This document shows positions 1-9,672 of a DNA stretch of 64,000 bases, piece after piece. The notes beneath the pieces are model-generated. The model was not told where the DNA came from. It saw nothing but the letters and a program-made list of their open reading frames with translations, and searched no databases. Position 1 is the stretch's first letter. Each line of letters opens with the position of its first letter. Source of the stretch: Favolaschia claudopus (Eukaryota; Basidiomycota; Agaricomycetes; Agaricales; Mycenaceae); contig JAWWNJ010000037.1 in NCBI GenBank assembly GCA_037176885.1, forward strand, positions 992,001 through 1,056,000. The letters are read 5' to 3'. A program made the position numbers and the translations under genes.

Positions 1-2
1 GC

Positions 3-443
3 GTTTCCCCAGAGGCAAAGGCGGCGGCCAGTGTCCAGCGGAAAACCCAGAAGAAGGCGCTCCCCCGCACAAACTCACCAATCTGCAGACCCGCCGCTCC
101 CGAATCTACGCGTATTGATCTCCCGCCTCCGCCTCCATCGTCTCAGACTCCATCCCAAGGTGTCACCAGGAAGGTCGCATTAGATCGTCAGCGTGTCGGC
201 GGGAGACTTGCGAGGTTGTGTTGTCGATTGCTTGATGTATGTATGTGCTCTCAGTCTCCTCGTTTCTCAATCTGGTCTAATACCGCCCGGCAGCTTTTGC
301 ACGCGATCTGCGAGATCGAGCTGGGCGTCACGATATCTTGTCTGCGAGAAGCATCGCAGTCACCTTTGTCTCCTTTTCTCGCATCGCCTCACTGTGCGCG
401 CATCGTACATATTTCATCTACTCTGAGTGTCGCTGATCTCTAG
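3..443 (+). CDS. possible 3' end of a gene cut by the left window edge
   Basis: The third forward frame is open from the left edge to a TAG at 441-443. Its first 75 or so codons look protein-like (Lys/Arg-rich, then a run of prolines and a Ser/Thr/Gln stretch). After about position 215 the composition becomes less convincing, and GT and AG dinucleotides there (for example a donor near 214 and an acceptor near 261) leave room for an intron. No family is recognised. The true exon end, and even coding status, are uncertain because the 5' part is outside the window. Confidence 0.25.
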   Translation, partial: VSPEAKAAASVQRKTQKKALPRTNSPICRPAAPESTRIDLPPPPPSSQTPSQGVTRKVALDRQRVGGRLARLCCRLLDVCMCSQSPRFSIWSNTARQLLHAICEIELGVTISCLREASQSPLSPFLASPHCARIVHISSTLSVADL

Positions 444-940
444 CCCAGATCTATTGCTTGCTTCATCTTCATATCCGATGGCCATACACGATGCGCAGCT
501 TTTCGACCTAGTAGTTACTGTCAGTCTCATCCCGCATCATGACCTTGCCCTCCGCTGACTTGCTTATAGATTCGTGTACATGGGTCGGGCTACGCTTGCC
601 CTTATATGAAGATTGCTTGGTTCCGATACACGTATGTCCAGTTTTTGTATCCCTCGCCACGTCGTCTTGAAGATCGATTTGACGATTTCTCTAGATGCCA
701 CGCCCTGTCCTCGACTCGTTCACGCTCGGTACAGCGACTTGCTCATAGACCGGATCCAGACGCCCTAAACTCGTCGTCGCTTCATTCACACCATCTACCT
801 AATCTTTCTATGCCGTGCTGGCGCACTTTTCGTACTGCGTGGCGGTCTTGTGTACGTACGTTCCGATCCAAATGCATTGACGCACTCAATTGACGTGGTC
901 ATCCTTCTTTCGTCCGCGTTCTTTGCTGGATTAGAACAAC
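444..940. other. intergenic, upstream of the first F-box gene
   Basis: No coding stretch, repeat or RNA gene is recognised. Short open frames here lack protein-like composition. The right part is presumably promoter and 5' UTR of the F-box gene starting at 988. Confidence 0.4.
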
Positions 941-963
941 GTGTCGCGTGCCATGTTTGGCTG
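941..963 (+). promoter_or_regulatory. conserved F-box 5' leader element, copy 1
   Basis: This is a 23-bp block reading GTGTCGCGTGCCATG then TTTGGCTG, ending 24 bp before the ATG at 988. Related blocks occur upstream of the F-box gene ending at 9673, upstream of the decayed F-box copy near 35111, and at 12883-12940 where no F-box gene remains. Conservation across paralogues is seen directly; a promoter or 5' UTR role is inferred. Confidence 0.5.
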
Positions 964-987
964 CAACACGCTCTCTTTCCTCCCACC

Positions 988-2262
988 ATGTCGTTCGCCC
1001 CCTCAGAGCTGCAAAAGGAGATCGCTGCTCTCTCTTCAGAGATCGAGGCGCAGAAAGCGATTCTCGACGACTTGATCGGTCGGCGGAGTCGAGCTCAGCG
1101 CAATCTGAATGCGGTGCTTGACCCGATGGCGCGTTTGCCATTGGAGCTGCAGTCAAAGATCTTCGTCCATTGCCTATGTTCTTACGAGGACGAAGGAGCG
1201 TCAAGACCTGACCCGAAGCTGGCGCCGATGCTCGTCTCGAATGTGTGCCAGCTCTGGCGGGACATCGCACTCTCCACTCCCGAGCTGTGGACCCATCTAC
1301 GAATGGAAGGCTCACCGCGCGGGGAGAACCACTCCCAATTCTACGAGATCTGGTTAGAGCGTTCTGGCCCCCTTCCGGTTTCTCTGACATTGGCGAGCAC
1401 CTCGGTACTTGCGGAGGGTGTCAAGCATGTCATCGATCGGTCCGCGCGCCGTGTCGAAGAGTTTTCGTTGCTCCTATCGGCTGGCCCCCGCAGTCGCGGG
1501 GATCGCATGCCCCTGCTGCCATTTCAATCGCTGAAGAAATTGGTTATCGTAGTCGGGGACCAAAATCCTTTCAATATGCATTGGATTGATCTCATGCGGA
1601 TGTCTCCTGGACTGTTGCACTGCACGTTTGTAGCGCAGTTCTCTCATCTTGTTGATGTAAATGGGGGAAAATTCGAGTGTTTCACGCTTGCAGCACTCAA
1701 GGAGCTGCGTCTGAAAGAGAGGCCGTCAATGTTCCCGGTGGAAGTCAATCCCACAAATCTATTGCGATATATCACTTTGCCTGCCCTCGAGAGACTTCAC
1801 ATTCGCGGCAGCATCACCCCCGACGCAGTTACCGACTTCTCAGCTTTCATCCTTCGTTCCTCTCCGCCATTGCGCTCCCTGGTCATTGAATCCATAACTG
1901 CGGTCAGCACTCCCTCCGCAGACTATCTCTCGGCAGCCCCCACCCTCGAGACTCTCACGCTATCGACTGGCGACTGGGCCTCCGTTCTGGAGAGGCTTGC
2001 TACAACCCCGGCCTTTCTGCCGCATCTGCAGCATCTCACATGCTCACAGTCATGGATGCTGACGCGTGATGACTTTGAAGTTGTCGTTCGTATGTTCAAC
2101 GTCCGGTCCTTGAGAACGTTCCGGCTCAATTTCCTCTTCGTCCCCGCCACCTTTGGTGGCAGCGCCGACCCCCCGGATGAAGATATTCTCGTTGAGCTAC
2201 GAAGGATACGGGATAGCGGCGTTGACATCTACATTGGCGATAAGGAGCAGAACCTTGTATGA
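988..2262 (+). CDS. F-box-like protein, coiled-coil N-terminus (424 aa)
   Basis: Single-exon gene. The start is the ATG after the context TCCCACC; an in-frame GTG at 850 would only add UTR-like sequence. Residues 1-40 form a heptad-like coiled coil (LSSEIEAQKAILDDL). The F-box core follows at about 46-100 (DPMARLPLELQSKIF, then CQLWRDIALSTPELW). The rest is leucine-rich and irregular, as in LRR-type F-box proteins. Such proteins normally bind Skp1 through the F-box and present substrates to an SCF ubiquitin ligase; the substrate is unknown. Its closest relative here is the gene at 9673-10929, which shares nearly all motifs, the C-terminal sequence and even its 3' flank. Confidence 0.85.
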   Translation: MSFAPSELQKEIAALSSEIEAQKAILDDLIGRRSRAQRNLNAVLDPMARLPLELQSKIFVHCLCSYEDEGASRPDPKLAPMLVSNVCQLWRDIALSTPELWTHLRMEGSPRGENHSQFYEIWLERSGPLPVSLTLASTSVLAEGVKHVIDRSARRVEEFSLLLSAGPRSRGDRMPLLPFQSLKKLVIVVGDQNPFNMHWIDLMRMSPGLLHCTFVAQFSHLVDVNGGKFECFTLAALKELRLKERPSMFPVEVNPTNLLRYITLPALERLHIRGSITPDAVTDFSAFILRSSPPLRSLVIESITAVSTPSADYLSAAPTLETLTLSTGDWASVLERLATTPAFLPHLQHLTCSQSWMLTRDDFEVVVRMFNVRSLRTFRLNFLFVPATFGGSADPPDEDILVELRRIRDSGVDIYIGDKEQNLV

Positions 2263-2690
2263 TCTTGGTGGGTCAAATCGGTGTCATATCGAGTATCATG
2301 GCTTACCATGATTCCAGTGGTCGTACACCGCCTTAAATTAGAAACATTCAGCAATAGAGTTTTCGGTGCCCCTTTGTTACGTCTCGAGCTACATGCTCCA
2401 TCCCGCCTCCCTCATTCAGACTATCGATATCACGATATCACTTTATCGTACATCTCTGCTTCTCGCCTTCATGTTGCGCCCCTCATTCGTCGCGAGCGGC
2501 TCGAGTGCCTTGGGCTCCCCTCTGATTTGCCCAAGCTTCCCACTCCTCCACGACTTCAAATTGTCAAGTGCAGTCGCCACTGCATCTTGTCATGTGGTGT
2601 ACCCGTACCGATCTGCTACTGCCGCGTCTCGGAAGGCTGCAGACTGGCTGAATTTTGAAAGCCCGTAAGCACCACGGAATGCCCATATTA
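2263..2690 (+). repeat. duplicated 3' flank of the F-box gene (inverted copy at 9250-9672)
   Basis: Starting at the stop codon this non-coding segment aligns with the reverse complement of 9250-9672: both share the stop context CTTGTATGATCTTGGTG and, about 270-390 bp on, a block containing CTCCCCTCTGATTTGCCC. Reading frames do not stay in register between copies, so it is treated as UTR or flank rather than coding. It marks the end of a roughly 1.7-kb inverted duplication. From 2691 to 3038 nothing is recognised. Confidence 0.65.
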
Positions 2691-3038
2691 GCAGCCGTGG
2701 AGGATGGGTCGAGGCTGGGGATATTGAATCCCGATTCCCATATCCTGAGACGACGGGCGCGGAGACCTGTCGACGCCGCGAAGGCTTTGCGCTGTCTTCT
2801 TCGCTCTACCGCTAGCCTTCGGCCTGCGAGAGGTTTCCGCTTTCACACTTAAATTTATCGATGGGACTGTGATGAGCTAGATACCGAATCGTCGTCTAGT
2901 TTAGTCTCTGTGGCGCCAAAAACCATGCAGCGTACCTTTACTTGTACTGTACATAGACGTCGTTATTAGTACGGACATGGGCCCTATGTATCTACTGGAC
3001 TACTCATACCCAAATCTTGAATCCTCCACTGCGTCTGA

Positions 3039-3054
3039 CCCTAACCCTAACCCT
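3039..3054 (+). promoter_or_regulatory. telobox-like CCCTAA repeat in the leader of an F-box gene
   Basis: The sequence CCCTAACCCTAACCCT lies 31 bp before the ATG at 3085 and is preceded by GTCTGA. The same TCTGACCCTAACCCTA core, followed by a similar TTCT-GCCTG tract, precedes the oppositely oriented F-box gene at 7087-8376. Teloboxes are known Myb/TRF-type binding sites in eukaryotic promoters; such a role here is inferred. Confidence 0.45.
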
Positions 3055-3084
3055 CTTCTGCCTGGTTCCTCTTGCTTTCAGACC

Positions 3085-4440
3085 ATGACAGCCGTAAAGC
3101 TGCTTGAGGATATCCGGCGGCTTACAGACACCATAGAAGCGCGAGAACAGTTATCATTGGACTTACAAGAGCGCAACCGTGACGATCTATCCGACTTGGA
3201 AGCACAGCGATCCAACGCTCGAACTCAGCTCAACTCCCTCCTCGATCCGATGGCGCGTTTACCGCTCGAAATTCAGTCGCAAATATTTTGCGACGTAGAA
3301 TCGCAGCCTACGCCGGATCCTCAACAGCCGCCGTTGATTTTTCTTAATATCTGTCGACTTTGGCGCGCTATCGCGCTCAATACACCCGAATTATGGACTC
3401 ACCTGGAAATCCGACTGCATCCTTTGCCGCGTGATGCTGATTACCTCGATTTTTGCAAGAACTGGATCGGGCGCGCTGGTTCTCGGCCGCTCTCGCTCAT
3501 TTTGCGTGGGGTGGTCAGGCTGGACGCCGACACTCAGCATTTGGTGACGTGTCATCAGCATCATCTGGAACATTTGACACTGGAGCTCTCGGGATACTTT
3601 GCAGAAGAGGGGCTCGTGACTCGCACGATACTCCTCCAAGGACAGTTCCCAGTTCTGAAAACACTCGACATCCGCTCACATGGAAGATTGCTTATGAAGA
3701 CGCTAAATGATTGGATCGATCTATTGCGTGCGGCTCCGCAGCTCGAAACGTGCAGTCTCGAAAACATGATCATTGACTGGCATATTTTCGGCTCGTTTGC
3801 GGAACCCCCACCGACGCAGCCATTAATCCTTCCTTGCCTGCAGAACCTATGTCTGGGCAATACCCAGCATGCACTTCAAGACCTTGATACTACCCATGGT
3901 GCCTCAGCGTTGATATTGCGATATCTCACGCTTCCTGCACTCCAGACTCTCCATCTCACCGTATTCGACCTCATCGACGTCGAATTCACTGCGTTCCTCG
4001 ATCGCTCATTGCCGCCGCTACGCTCTTTATCGATGATTGTTTCTTCACCGTGGTTCATGGACACCATGGGGGAGATGCTTCGACCTGTCCCCACCCTCAA
4101 GCATCTGGAACTCATCAAAACATCCATCATCCCCCCTGCGATCATCCTTCGGGTTCTGGAGGCCTTGAAGGGTGTGCTTCCTGTGCTGCATACTCTTACC
4201 ATCTATATGCGGTCCGGCCGGCTGTTGGATTTTGAGAGGCTCGGGAGATTTCTGCATAGTAGGCGCGTTGAGCAGGAGATACCACTGGCGGTGTTCCGCC
4301 TTTACTTTGTCTCTGAGAATGCTCAGCCGGAGTATGGAACGGATGCTCTGGACGAGAATATTCTCGTTGCTCTTCGACAGCTCGTCGAGGATGGTCTGGA
4401 TGTGCATGTAGGACCGAGAGGGCGAAATCTGCTGCTTTAG
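3085..4440 (+). CDS. F-box-like protein (451 aa)
   Basis: Single exon, ATG in context AGACC-ATG; an in-frame GTP-rich leader reaching 2977 would include the telobox and is rejected as coding. An N-terminal coiled coil (residues 1-50, LLEDIRRLTDTIEAREQL) leads into the F-box (about 53-105: DPMARLPLEIQSQIF, then CRLWRAIALNTPELW). The remaining 340 residues are leucine-rich with repeated LPALQTLHL-type segments. It pairs with the next gene (4887-6236), with which it shares the MARLPLEIQSQIF and VDLL/IDLLRAAP signatures; these two form a sub-family distinct from the gene at 988. Expected role: SCF substrate receptor, substrate unknown. Confidence 0.85.
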   Translation: MTAVKLLEDIRRLTDTIEAREQLSLDLQERNRDDLSDLEAQRSNARTQLNSLLDPMARLPLEIQSQIFCDVESQPTPDPQQPPLIFLNICRLWRAIALNTPELWTHLEIRLHPLPRDADYLDFCKNWIGRAGSRPLSLILRGVVRLDADTQHLVTCHQHHLEHLTLELSGYFAEEGLVTRTILLQGQFPVLKTLDIRSHGRLLMKTLNDWIDLLRAAPQLETCSLENMIIDWHIFGSFAEPPPTQPLILPCLQNLCLGNTQHALQDLDTTHGASALILRYLTLPALQTLHLTVFDLIDVEFTAFLDRSLPPLRSLSMIVSSPWFMDTMGEMLRPVPTLKHLELIKTSIIPPAIILRVLEALKGVLPVLHTLTIYMRSGRLLDFERLGRFLHSRRVEQEIPLAVFRLYFVSENAQPEYGTDALDENILVALRQLVEDGLDVHVGPRGRNLLL

Positions 4441-4886
4441 GCTTTTTCGCTGTGGACTCAATGTGGACTTCAACTTCGAGATGCATTCAAATTTAATAGA
4501 CCCAACTCACCACAGCGCATTTGCCTGCTGTCGAGCCGAATTTGCCGCAAAATTTGATTCCCTCTCGTTTTCGGAAAACAGGGTTCTGATATCCTAAACT
4601 TGAAAACAGCACCGGGCCATCAGAATTGATGGATCACATGCTTTTTCATGTGACTTTGACACCAAACCACGGGACCACACGAGACGTCGCGAGCGGAGCG
4701 AGCGCAGCGGGGTTTGGGGCGGCCAGCCCCAACAAGCTGTGTGACCGAACGGAGGTGAGTCGGCGAGCGCAGCGAGTCGGCCGTGCCGGAGGCAGGGAGC
4801 TAAAGCTTGTTTTAAGTATTGAATTTGTTTCTTGATGGTTTTGTCACGTGTTTGTGTCTCGCATATAATCTCTCCTTTGTACTCCC
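4441..4886. other. intergenic with a GC-rich self-complementary island (4680-4790)
   Basis: No gene. Positions 4680-4790 are rich in CGAGCG/GAGCGCAGCG motifs that recur and partly pair with each other, unlike the surrounding AT-richer DNA. A TATA-like GCATATAATC at 4861-4870 lies just upstream of the F-box start at 4887. Confidence 0.4.
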
Positions 4887-6236
4887 ATGTCGAACGCCTT
4901 GAACGTTGCAAAGCTTCTCGAACACATCGATGAACTCTCAAACACTATTAAAATCCAGAACCGAGTACTCTTGGACTTGAAGGAACAACGGAGGCACACT
5001 CGAAGGAAGCTGAATAACTTTCGCGACCCGATGGCGCGTTTGCCGCTCGAGATTCAGTCCCAAATATTTCTTGATGTCGAGGGTAACGCCTGTGATCTAC
5101 CGCAATCCTCTGAGGCGCCCATGAATTTCCTCAGGATATGCCAGCTCTGGCGTGCCATCGCCCTTGCCACTCCCCAATTATGGTCCTCACTCCGCATTCA
5201 GTGGCTGCCACGCAAGGCTAGCTATATCAAATTCTGCGATCTTTGGATGGAGCGCAGCGGTCCTCTCCCATTTTCCCTGTATTTGAAGGGGGAATTGCAG
5301 TTGACTACCCAGATGCAGGACTTGATGACACGTCATCGAGACCGATTGCAAAATTTGACTTTGGAACTCGTCGGCGAACTCACAGAGGAGAACGCATTGA
5401 CACGGCACATTCTCGTCAAAGGGCCATTTCTTTCCCTCCAAACTCTCGAAATCCGCACGGAGGACGAGATGTACTTCCGGACGGTAAATGAGTGGGTAGA
5501 TCTGCTAGCTGCCGCTCCAGCGCTCACAAAATGCACTCTCGATAACATGTACGTTGAGTGGGAAGACTGGGGACGCAACGGCTTTCCTGAACCTCTCCCT
5601 GCTCGGCCGTTACTCCACACGTCGCTACGCGAGCTTCGCTTGGGGGATGTGAATTACTACGCTGCCTGGGTCGACCACGGCAGTTCGGCAGCCATGCTAT
5701 TGTACCTCACTCTCCCCGCCCTACAAACCCTGCATTTTACCCACTTTGACATCACGCATAAGGAGTTCAGATCCTTCATGGCTCGCTCCTGGACCTCGCC
5801 GCCTCTGCGCTCCTTATCAATGGTCGTAGAACGCGAGACCTCTGTGTCGGGGATGGCCACATGGCTTCGGTCGATGTGCAGCCTCACGAATCTCTCGCTC
5901 TTCATGATGAGTTCGTATAATCGTTCCAGCTCCAGTGAGCGTATTCTCGAGCTCTTGGAGGCACTGGACGGGATTCTCCCTGCCCTTCATACCCTCACCA
6001 TATCCATGAACTCCGGAGAGGAATTCGACTATCGAAGGCTAGCCAGATTCCTCCATACTCGGCGCACCGGACAACAAACACCGTTTGCAACTTTTCGGCT
6101 CTATATCACTCCCCGGTCCGGCGGCCGCTTTACAGATCTCAAGCTGAATGACGATGTGCTCGCTCCATTTCGCCTATTAGCTGAAGATGGGTTGGACGTG
6201 CATATAGGTCTGGAAGGGCAGAACCTGTTGGTTTAG
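4887..6236 (+). CDS. F-box-like protein (449 aa)
   Basis: Single exon; ATG at 4887 follows CTCCC and a TATA-like box about 20 bp upstream. Coiled coil at residues 1-45 (LLEHIDELSNTIKIQ), F-box at about 49-100 (DPMARLPLEIQSQIF, CQLWRAIALATPQLW), then a leucine-rich C-terminal region ending in a conserved DGLDVHIG...NLLV tail. It is a tandem paralogue of the upstream gene (3085-4440), in the same orientation 446 bp away, suggesting local tandem duplication. Predicted Skp1-binding substrate adaptor; substrate unknown. Confidence 0.85.
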   Translation: MSNALNVAKLLEHIDELSNTIKIQNRVLLDLKEQRRHTRRKLNNFRDPMARLPLEIQSQIFLDVEGNACDLPQSSEAPMNFLRICQLWRAIALATPQLWSSLRIQWLPRKASYIKFCDLWMERSGPLPFSLYLKGELQLTTQMQDLMTRHRDRLQNLTLELVGELTEENALTRHILVKGPFLSLQTLEIRTEDEMYFRTVNEWVDLLAAAPALTKCTLDNMYVEWEDWGRNGFPEPLPARPLLHTSLRELRLGDVNYYAAWVDHGSSAAMLLYLTLPALQTLHFTHFDITHKEFRSFMARSWTSPPLRSLSMVVERETSVSGMATWLRSMCSLTNLSLFMMSSYNRSSSSERILELLEALDGILPALHTLTISMNSGEEFDYRRLARFLHTRRTGQQTPFATFRLYITPRSGGRFTDLKLNDDVLAPFRLLAEDGLDVHIGLEGQNLLV

Positions 6237-7086
6237 CGTTTAGCCGGTATGGAGTTGCTTCTATGTATCAGCCACCAGGCGTCTCACCCTTCCACAGAAC
6301 TCCCGGTAGCGATATACTCGACAGAGTGAAAACAGGGACATCTAGTCACGTCCCTGGCCCTCACCTTCTGTGCACCGCAGCCCGTATTCATCCAGCACGA
6401 AACCATCAGTACGAAGACAAGGTGTTGGGATCCACGTCCGATGTCGATACTACTCTTATCAGCGTTGTTGTGAATTTTATCTTTTGAACTTCTTTATTCG
6501 AGCGTATTGTGAATGCAGCTTGTATGGTCAATACACGCTCAGGGTCTCCGACATCCTCAATATTCAATACAAGTTCTTCGAATTATTCAAACCGCTATCG
6601 TGTTGCCGGGGAGACTCTTCTCTTCTTATTCAAAGGGGTCTTTCGTTTTCTTTGCCTAATCAGCTAGAGGGTTTACGCCTGAGTCAAAGAGCCACTCAAT
6701 TTAAAAGTCATGAAAGGATAGCATGCTGGTGGCAGATCGGCGGCACGACAAAGAAGATTTTTTCATACGCGCACTACAGAGGTACAAGAATTGATTCAAT
6801 TCAAGCGGTTGCTCCGGAGTCCGTGAGGACTGGTTGAGACAAAGCAAAAATGCTAACGAGGTGCGTCCATAATTTTCTAATTGATTGAGTTGGATACAGC
6901 GAACAAGAGTAACCCGAAAATTCCATGGAGTCCAAAAAAACCACTGCCCTACTTAAAATCATCGACGATTCGAAAGCATCGACTTTGACGTTCGTATTTT
7001 TGTCCGCAACATTAAGCGGTCTTTTCAACTGATCAGACGGTATGGAAAAAAAGAATACAACGCCGATTCAAACTCACAACTTGATC
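6237..7086. other. intergenic between convergent F-box genes
   Basis: The flanking F-box genes converge here. Nothing recognisable: short open frames only, no protein-like composition, no clear repeats. Confidence 0.4.
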
Positions 7087-8376
7087 CTACACAAAAATTT
7101 GCTCCCCAGCGCTCACATGCACACTAACCCCACTATCCCGACTCCTCCGCAGCTCGCGAATGATATCTTCGCTTGGCGTGGGGTCCCAACTTGGAGCGGC
7201 ATTCCCGAAGGCTGCGCTCGGATCCATCATTTTGAGGCGGAACGACTTCAGCGGGCGCACGTCCAGCATACGAACAACAATTTCGTAGTCTCCAGGCCGG
7301 AGAAACGACACCGGGTAACAGGTGAGGTCTCGAAGATTCGGCAGAAAATCTGGTGCTCGAGGAAGCATCTCCAATACGGAGATGAGGTCGTTGGCTACGA
7401 GACTGAGATCTGTGAGGCTGGGGATGATACGCAGGTATTCGAGACTGCTAATAATGTCGGATGGCCACATAGATGAGTTGATGAATAATGAACGAAGCGG
7501 GGGAGAGGAGCGAGTGAGAAAATCCAGGAGCTCTCCGCTCCCATTCTCAGAGTTCGCATTGCATCGGATGTGGAGAGTTTCGAGAGCAGGCAACGTGATA
7601 TATTTCAGTATTCTCGTCGCATTGACCCTCGAGTAGGGTGAATAATCCGGAAAATGTAATTCGCGGAGTGCCGGTAGGGTGAAGGGTGCAGTTGAGTCAG
7701 CCATAGTCTCCCGAACAGAAAACGATCCCGAGAAACTGAGATGGGTAAGCGTAGGCGAAGTCTTCAAAAGATACATCCAATCCCGGATATCGAAGCCTCG
7801 AACATCCGTGAATTCGATTTTCAATTTCTCGAGCGAAGGGAACGGTTCCCGAAGGATATGAGATCCACGAGTAGGGATCGTCGTCAGAAGTAAGGTCAAA
7901 GTTTCTACACGGTCTCCACAACCGTCAACGAGGCCCTGTACGTCCTTCGCAAGCACCGATGAGCCCTCCAACGTCAGAGCAAGAGGAAAGGATTGAGAGC
8001 GCTTTAGCCAGATTTCGAAAAACTGGGGGTCATTGGGTCGAGCTGGCGAAGATTCCATTCGCAGGTGATTCCAAAGTTCAGGAGTAGAGAGAGCGATGTC
8101 GCGCCAAAGTTGGCAGATACCGAGAAGAAGCATCGGTGCTGCTTTTGGATCGGGGCGTTGTACTATTACATCCTCCTCTGCATGACACAGACATTCAAGG
8201 AATATTTTCGACTGCAGTTCCAACGGCAAAAGTGCCATTGGGTCGAGAAAGTTGTTAAGCTGGCGTTGAACATGGCTGCGCTGGTTGATCAGGTGGTCGA
8301 GCACCAATCTCTGCGCTTCTATCGCTGAAGAAAGTTCGTCGAGCTGCTTTCGCAACTCTTGTTGTACCATCGTCAT
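7087..8376 (-). CDS. F-box-like protein (429 aa)
   Basis: Single exon on the minus strand; the first ATG of a MTMVQQE start is used because the upstream open frame contains the telobox leader and looks non-coding. The N-terminal coiled coil (ELRKQLDELSSAIEAQ) leads to an F-box at about 45-100 (DPMALLPLELQSKIF, then CQLWRDIALSTPELW). The body is leucine-rich with the family's LPALETLHI and SSPPLRSL segments. It belongs to the sub-family of the genes at 988 and 9673 but is more diverged, and lacks their TGTCGCGTG leader. Likely an SCF adaptor of unknown target. Confidence 0.85.
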   Translation of the reverse strand: MTMVQQELRKQLDELSSAIEAQRLVLDHLINQRSHVQRQLNNFLDPMALLPLELQSKIFLECLCHAEEDVIVQRPDPKAAPMLLLGICQLWRDIALSTPELWNHLRMESSPARPNDPQFFEIWLKRSQSFPLALTLEGSSVLAKDVQGLVDGCGDRVETLTLLLTTIPTRGSHILREPFPSLEKLKIEFTDVRGFDIRDWMYLLKTSPTLTHLSFSGSFSVRETMADSTAPFTLPALRELHFPDYSPYSRVNATRILKYITLPALETLHIRCNANSENGSGELLDFLTRSSPPLRSLFINSSMWPSDIISSLEYLRIIPSLTDLSLVANDLISVLEMLPRAPDFLPNLRDLTCYPVSFLRPGDYEIVVRMLDVRPLKSFRLKMMDPSAAFGNAAPSWDPTPSEDIIRELRRSRDSGVSVHVSAGEQIFV

Positions 8377-8434
8377 GATGGGAGAGAGAAAGCTGAGAAT
8401 TCTCCTCATAGAGTTCTCAGGCAAGAATGGTGCT

Positions 8435-8444
8435 AGGGTTAGGG
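8435..8444 (-). promoter_or_regulatory. telobox-like element upstream of the F-box start
   Basis: Read on the minus strand this is TCTGACCCTAACCCTA, about 60 bp before the ATG at 8376. It matches the leader of the F-box gene at 3085, although the two proteins belong to different sub-families. Confidence 0.4.
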
Positions 8445-9249
8445 TCAGACGACACCCAACCGTAAATCGGAGCACATTTGGATAAAAGTTACCCAGGTGT
8501 TGAGCGAATAAGTAAGTACATAAGGCTAGTACTTGATACGAGTGTACTGTATACATATGTAATGTTGTGGATATGTACAGGGGAAGCCACACGGCACGCC
8601 TTGGAGCCACAGAGCCGTTACTGAAGGGGGATTTGACAGTAATGGTCCACCGTACTACACTGACTAACAGCGTAAATCGTCCCAAGCCACAAACCCCGAA
8701 CCCTGCGGGCGTCAAAGCGCCTCCACAACCGTCGTCGGGAAAGACAGAGGCTCGTCATCCCCTACTCCGGGTGGCGCATGCTCTGACGTGGATGGTCATA
8801 ATATCGTCAGGGCTTTGTAGCCTCAAGGGTGTCCCGACCCAGGCGGAGCACGCACAGGCAGGCGCACGCCGGCATGCAGAAAATGCACGGCTTTCAATAT
8901 GCATGGTTTCACTCTGTTAGCTTGAAAGAGCGGCGGGAGACAGTCCGAGACACGCGGTCGGGGTCCGCAGTAATTGAAATAGGAAACGAGAATCGGCGGA
9001 CCCAGTGTGCGACACATGAGATTGCGAGTCGCTTGCGGCTGCTTGGTAGAGGTTAACGCTGGGTCGGGTGGTGCACGGGAGACGTATACTTGCACGTTTG
9101 TCGCGACGTGATTCGTACGACGCGTTACAAGTAACGGGCCGAGGGTACAGAGCTCCGGTGAGGAGTTTATCGAATGAAGGGCGACCAATGCGAAGAAACC
9201 GACGCCGAAGTCAGGGCTCGGGTGTACGAGACGATCTGACTGTAGCACG
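8445..9249. other. intergenic
   Basis: Promoter region of the minus-strand F-box gene ending at 7087 on the left, distal 3' flank of the next F-box gene on the right. No gene or repeat recognised. A 225-codon minus-strand open frame crosses 8823-9500 but has no family features and runs into the duplicated 3' flank. Confidence 0.35.
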
Positions 9250-9672
9250 AGGACGAAGGCTGGCGCTTGTGGCTTCAAACAGTCTACAGCCTTCCAATAC
9301 GCGGCAGTAGCGAGGTGGTACGCGTAGATCACATAGCAGAATGCAGTGAGCGACCGCGCTCGAGAACTCGAAGTCGCAGAGAAAGGGGTAGGGGGCAAAT
9401 CAGAGGGGAGCGCAAGGCACCCCCGCTCGCAATGAAGTAGAGGCGTGACGAGAAGGTAGAGAGGGAAGATATAGGATGGAGTCGATGGATATTGTGACAT
9501 TGATGGTCTGATTGAGGGAGGCGGGATGGAGCACGTAGGTCGACACGAAACGAAGGGGGGCCGGAAACTCTATTGGCGAGTGTTTCTCATTCAGAGTGGT
9601 ACGAAGGGGTACGACGACTAGAATCATTGTAAGCCACGATACTTGATATAACGCGGCTTGGACTCACCAAGA
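9250..9672 (-). repeat. duplicated 3' flank (inverted copy of 2263-2690)
   Basis: On the minus strand this follows the stop codon of the 9673-10929 gene with the same CTTGTATGATCTTGGTG junction as the gene ending at 2262, and stays alignable for about 400 bp. It is the distal end of the inverted segmental duplication. Confidence 0.65.

Noticed and set aside
899..1390. 163-codon minus-strand ORF, matched by a 163-codon plus-strand ORF at 10527-11018
   Set aside because: Both lie antisense to the two closely related F-box genes. Their similarity follows from coding conservation on the other strand; no independent protein features.
3039..3054. Interstitial telomere or chromosome-end signal
   Set aside because: Fewer than three repeat units, no long array, and it sits in a gene leader.
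8823..9500. 225-codon minus-strand ORF
   Set aside because: Overlaps the duplicated 3' flank; its counterpart near 2281-2668 does not keep the same frame, so it is not conserved as protein.
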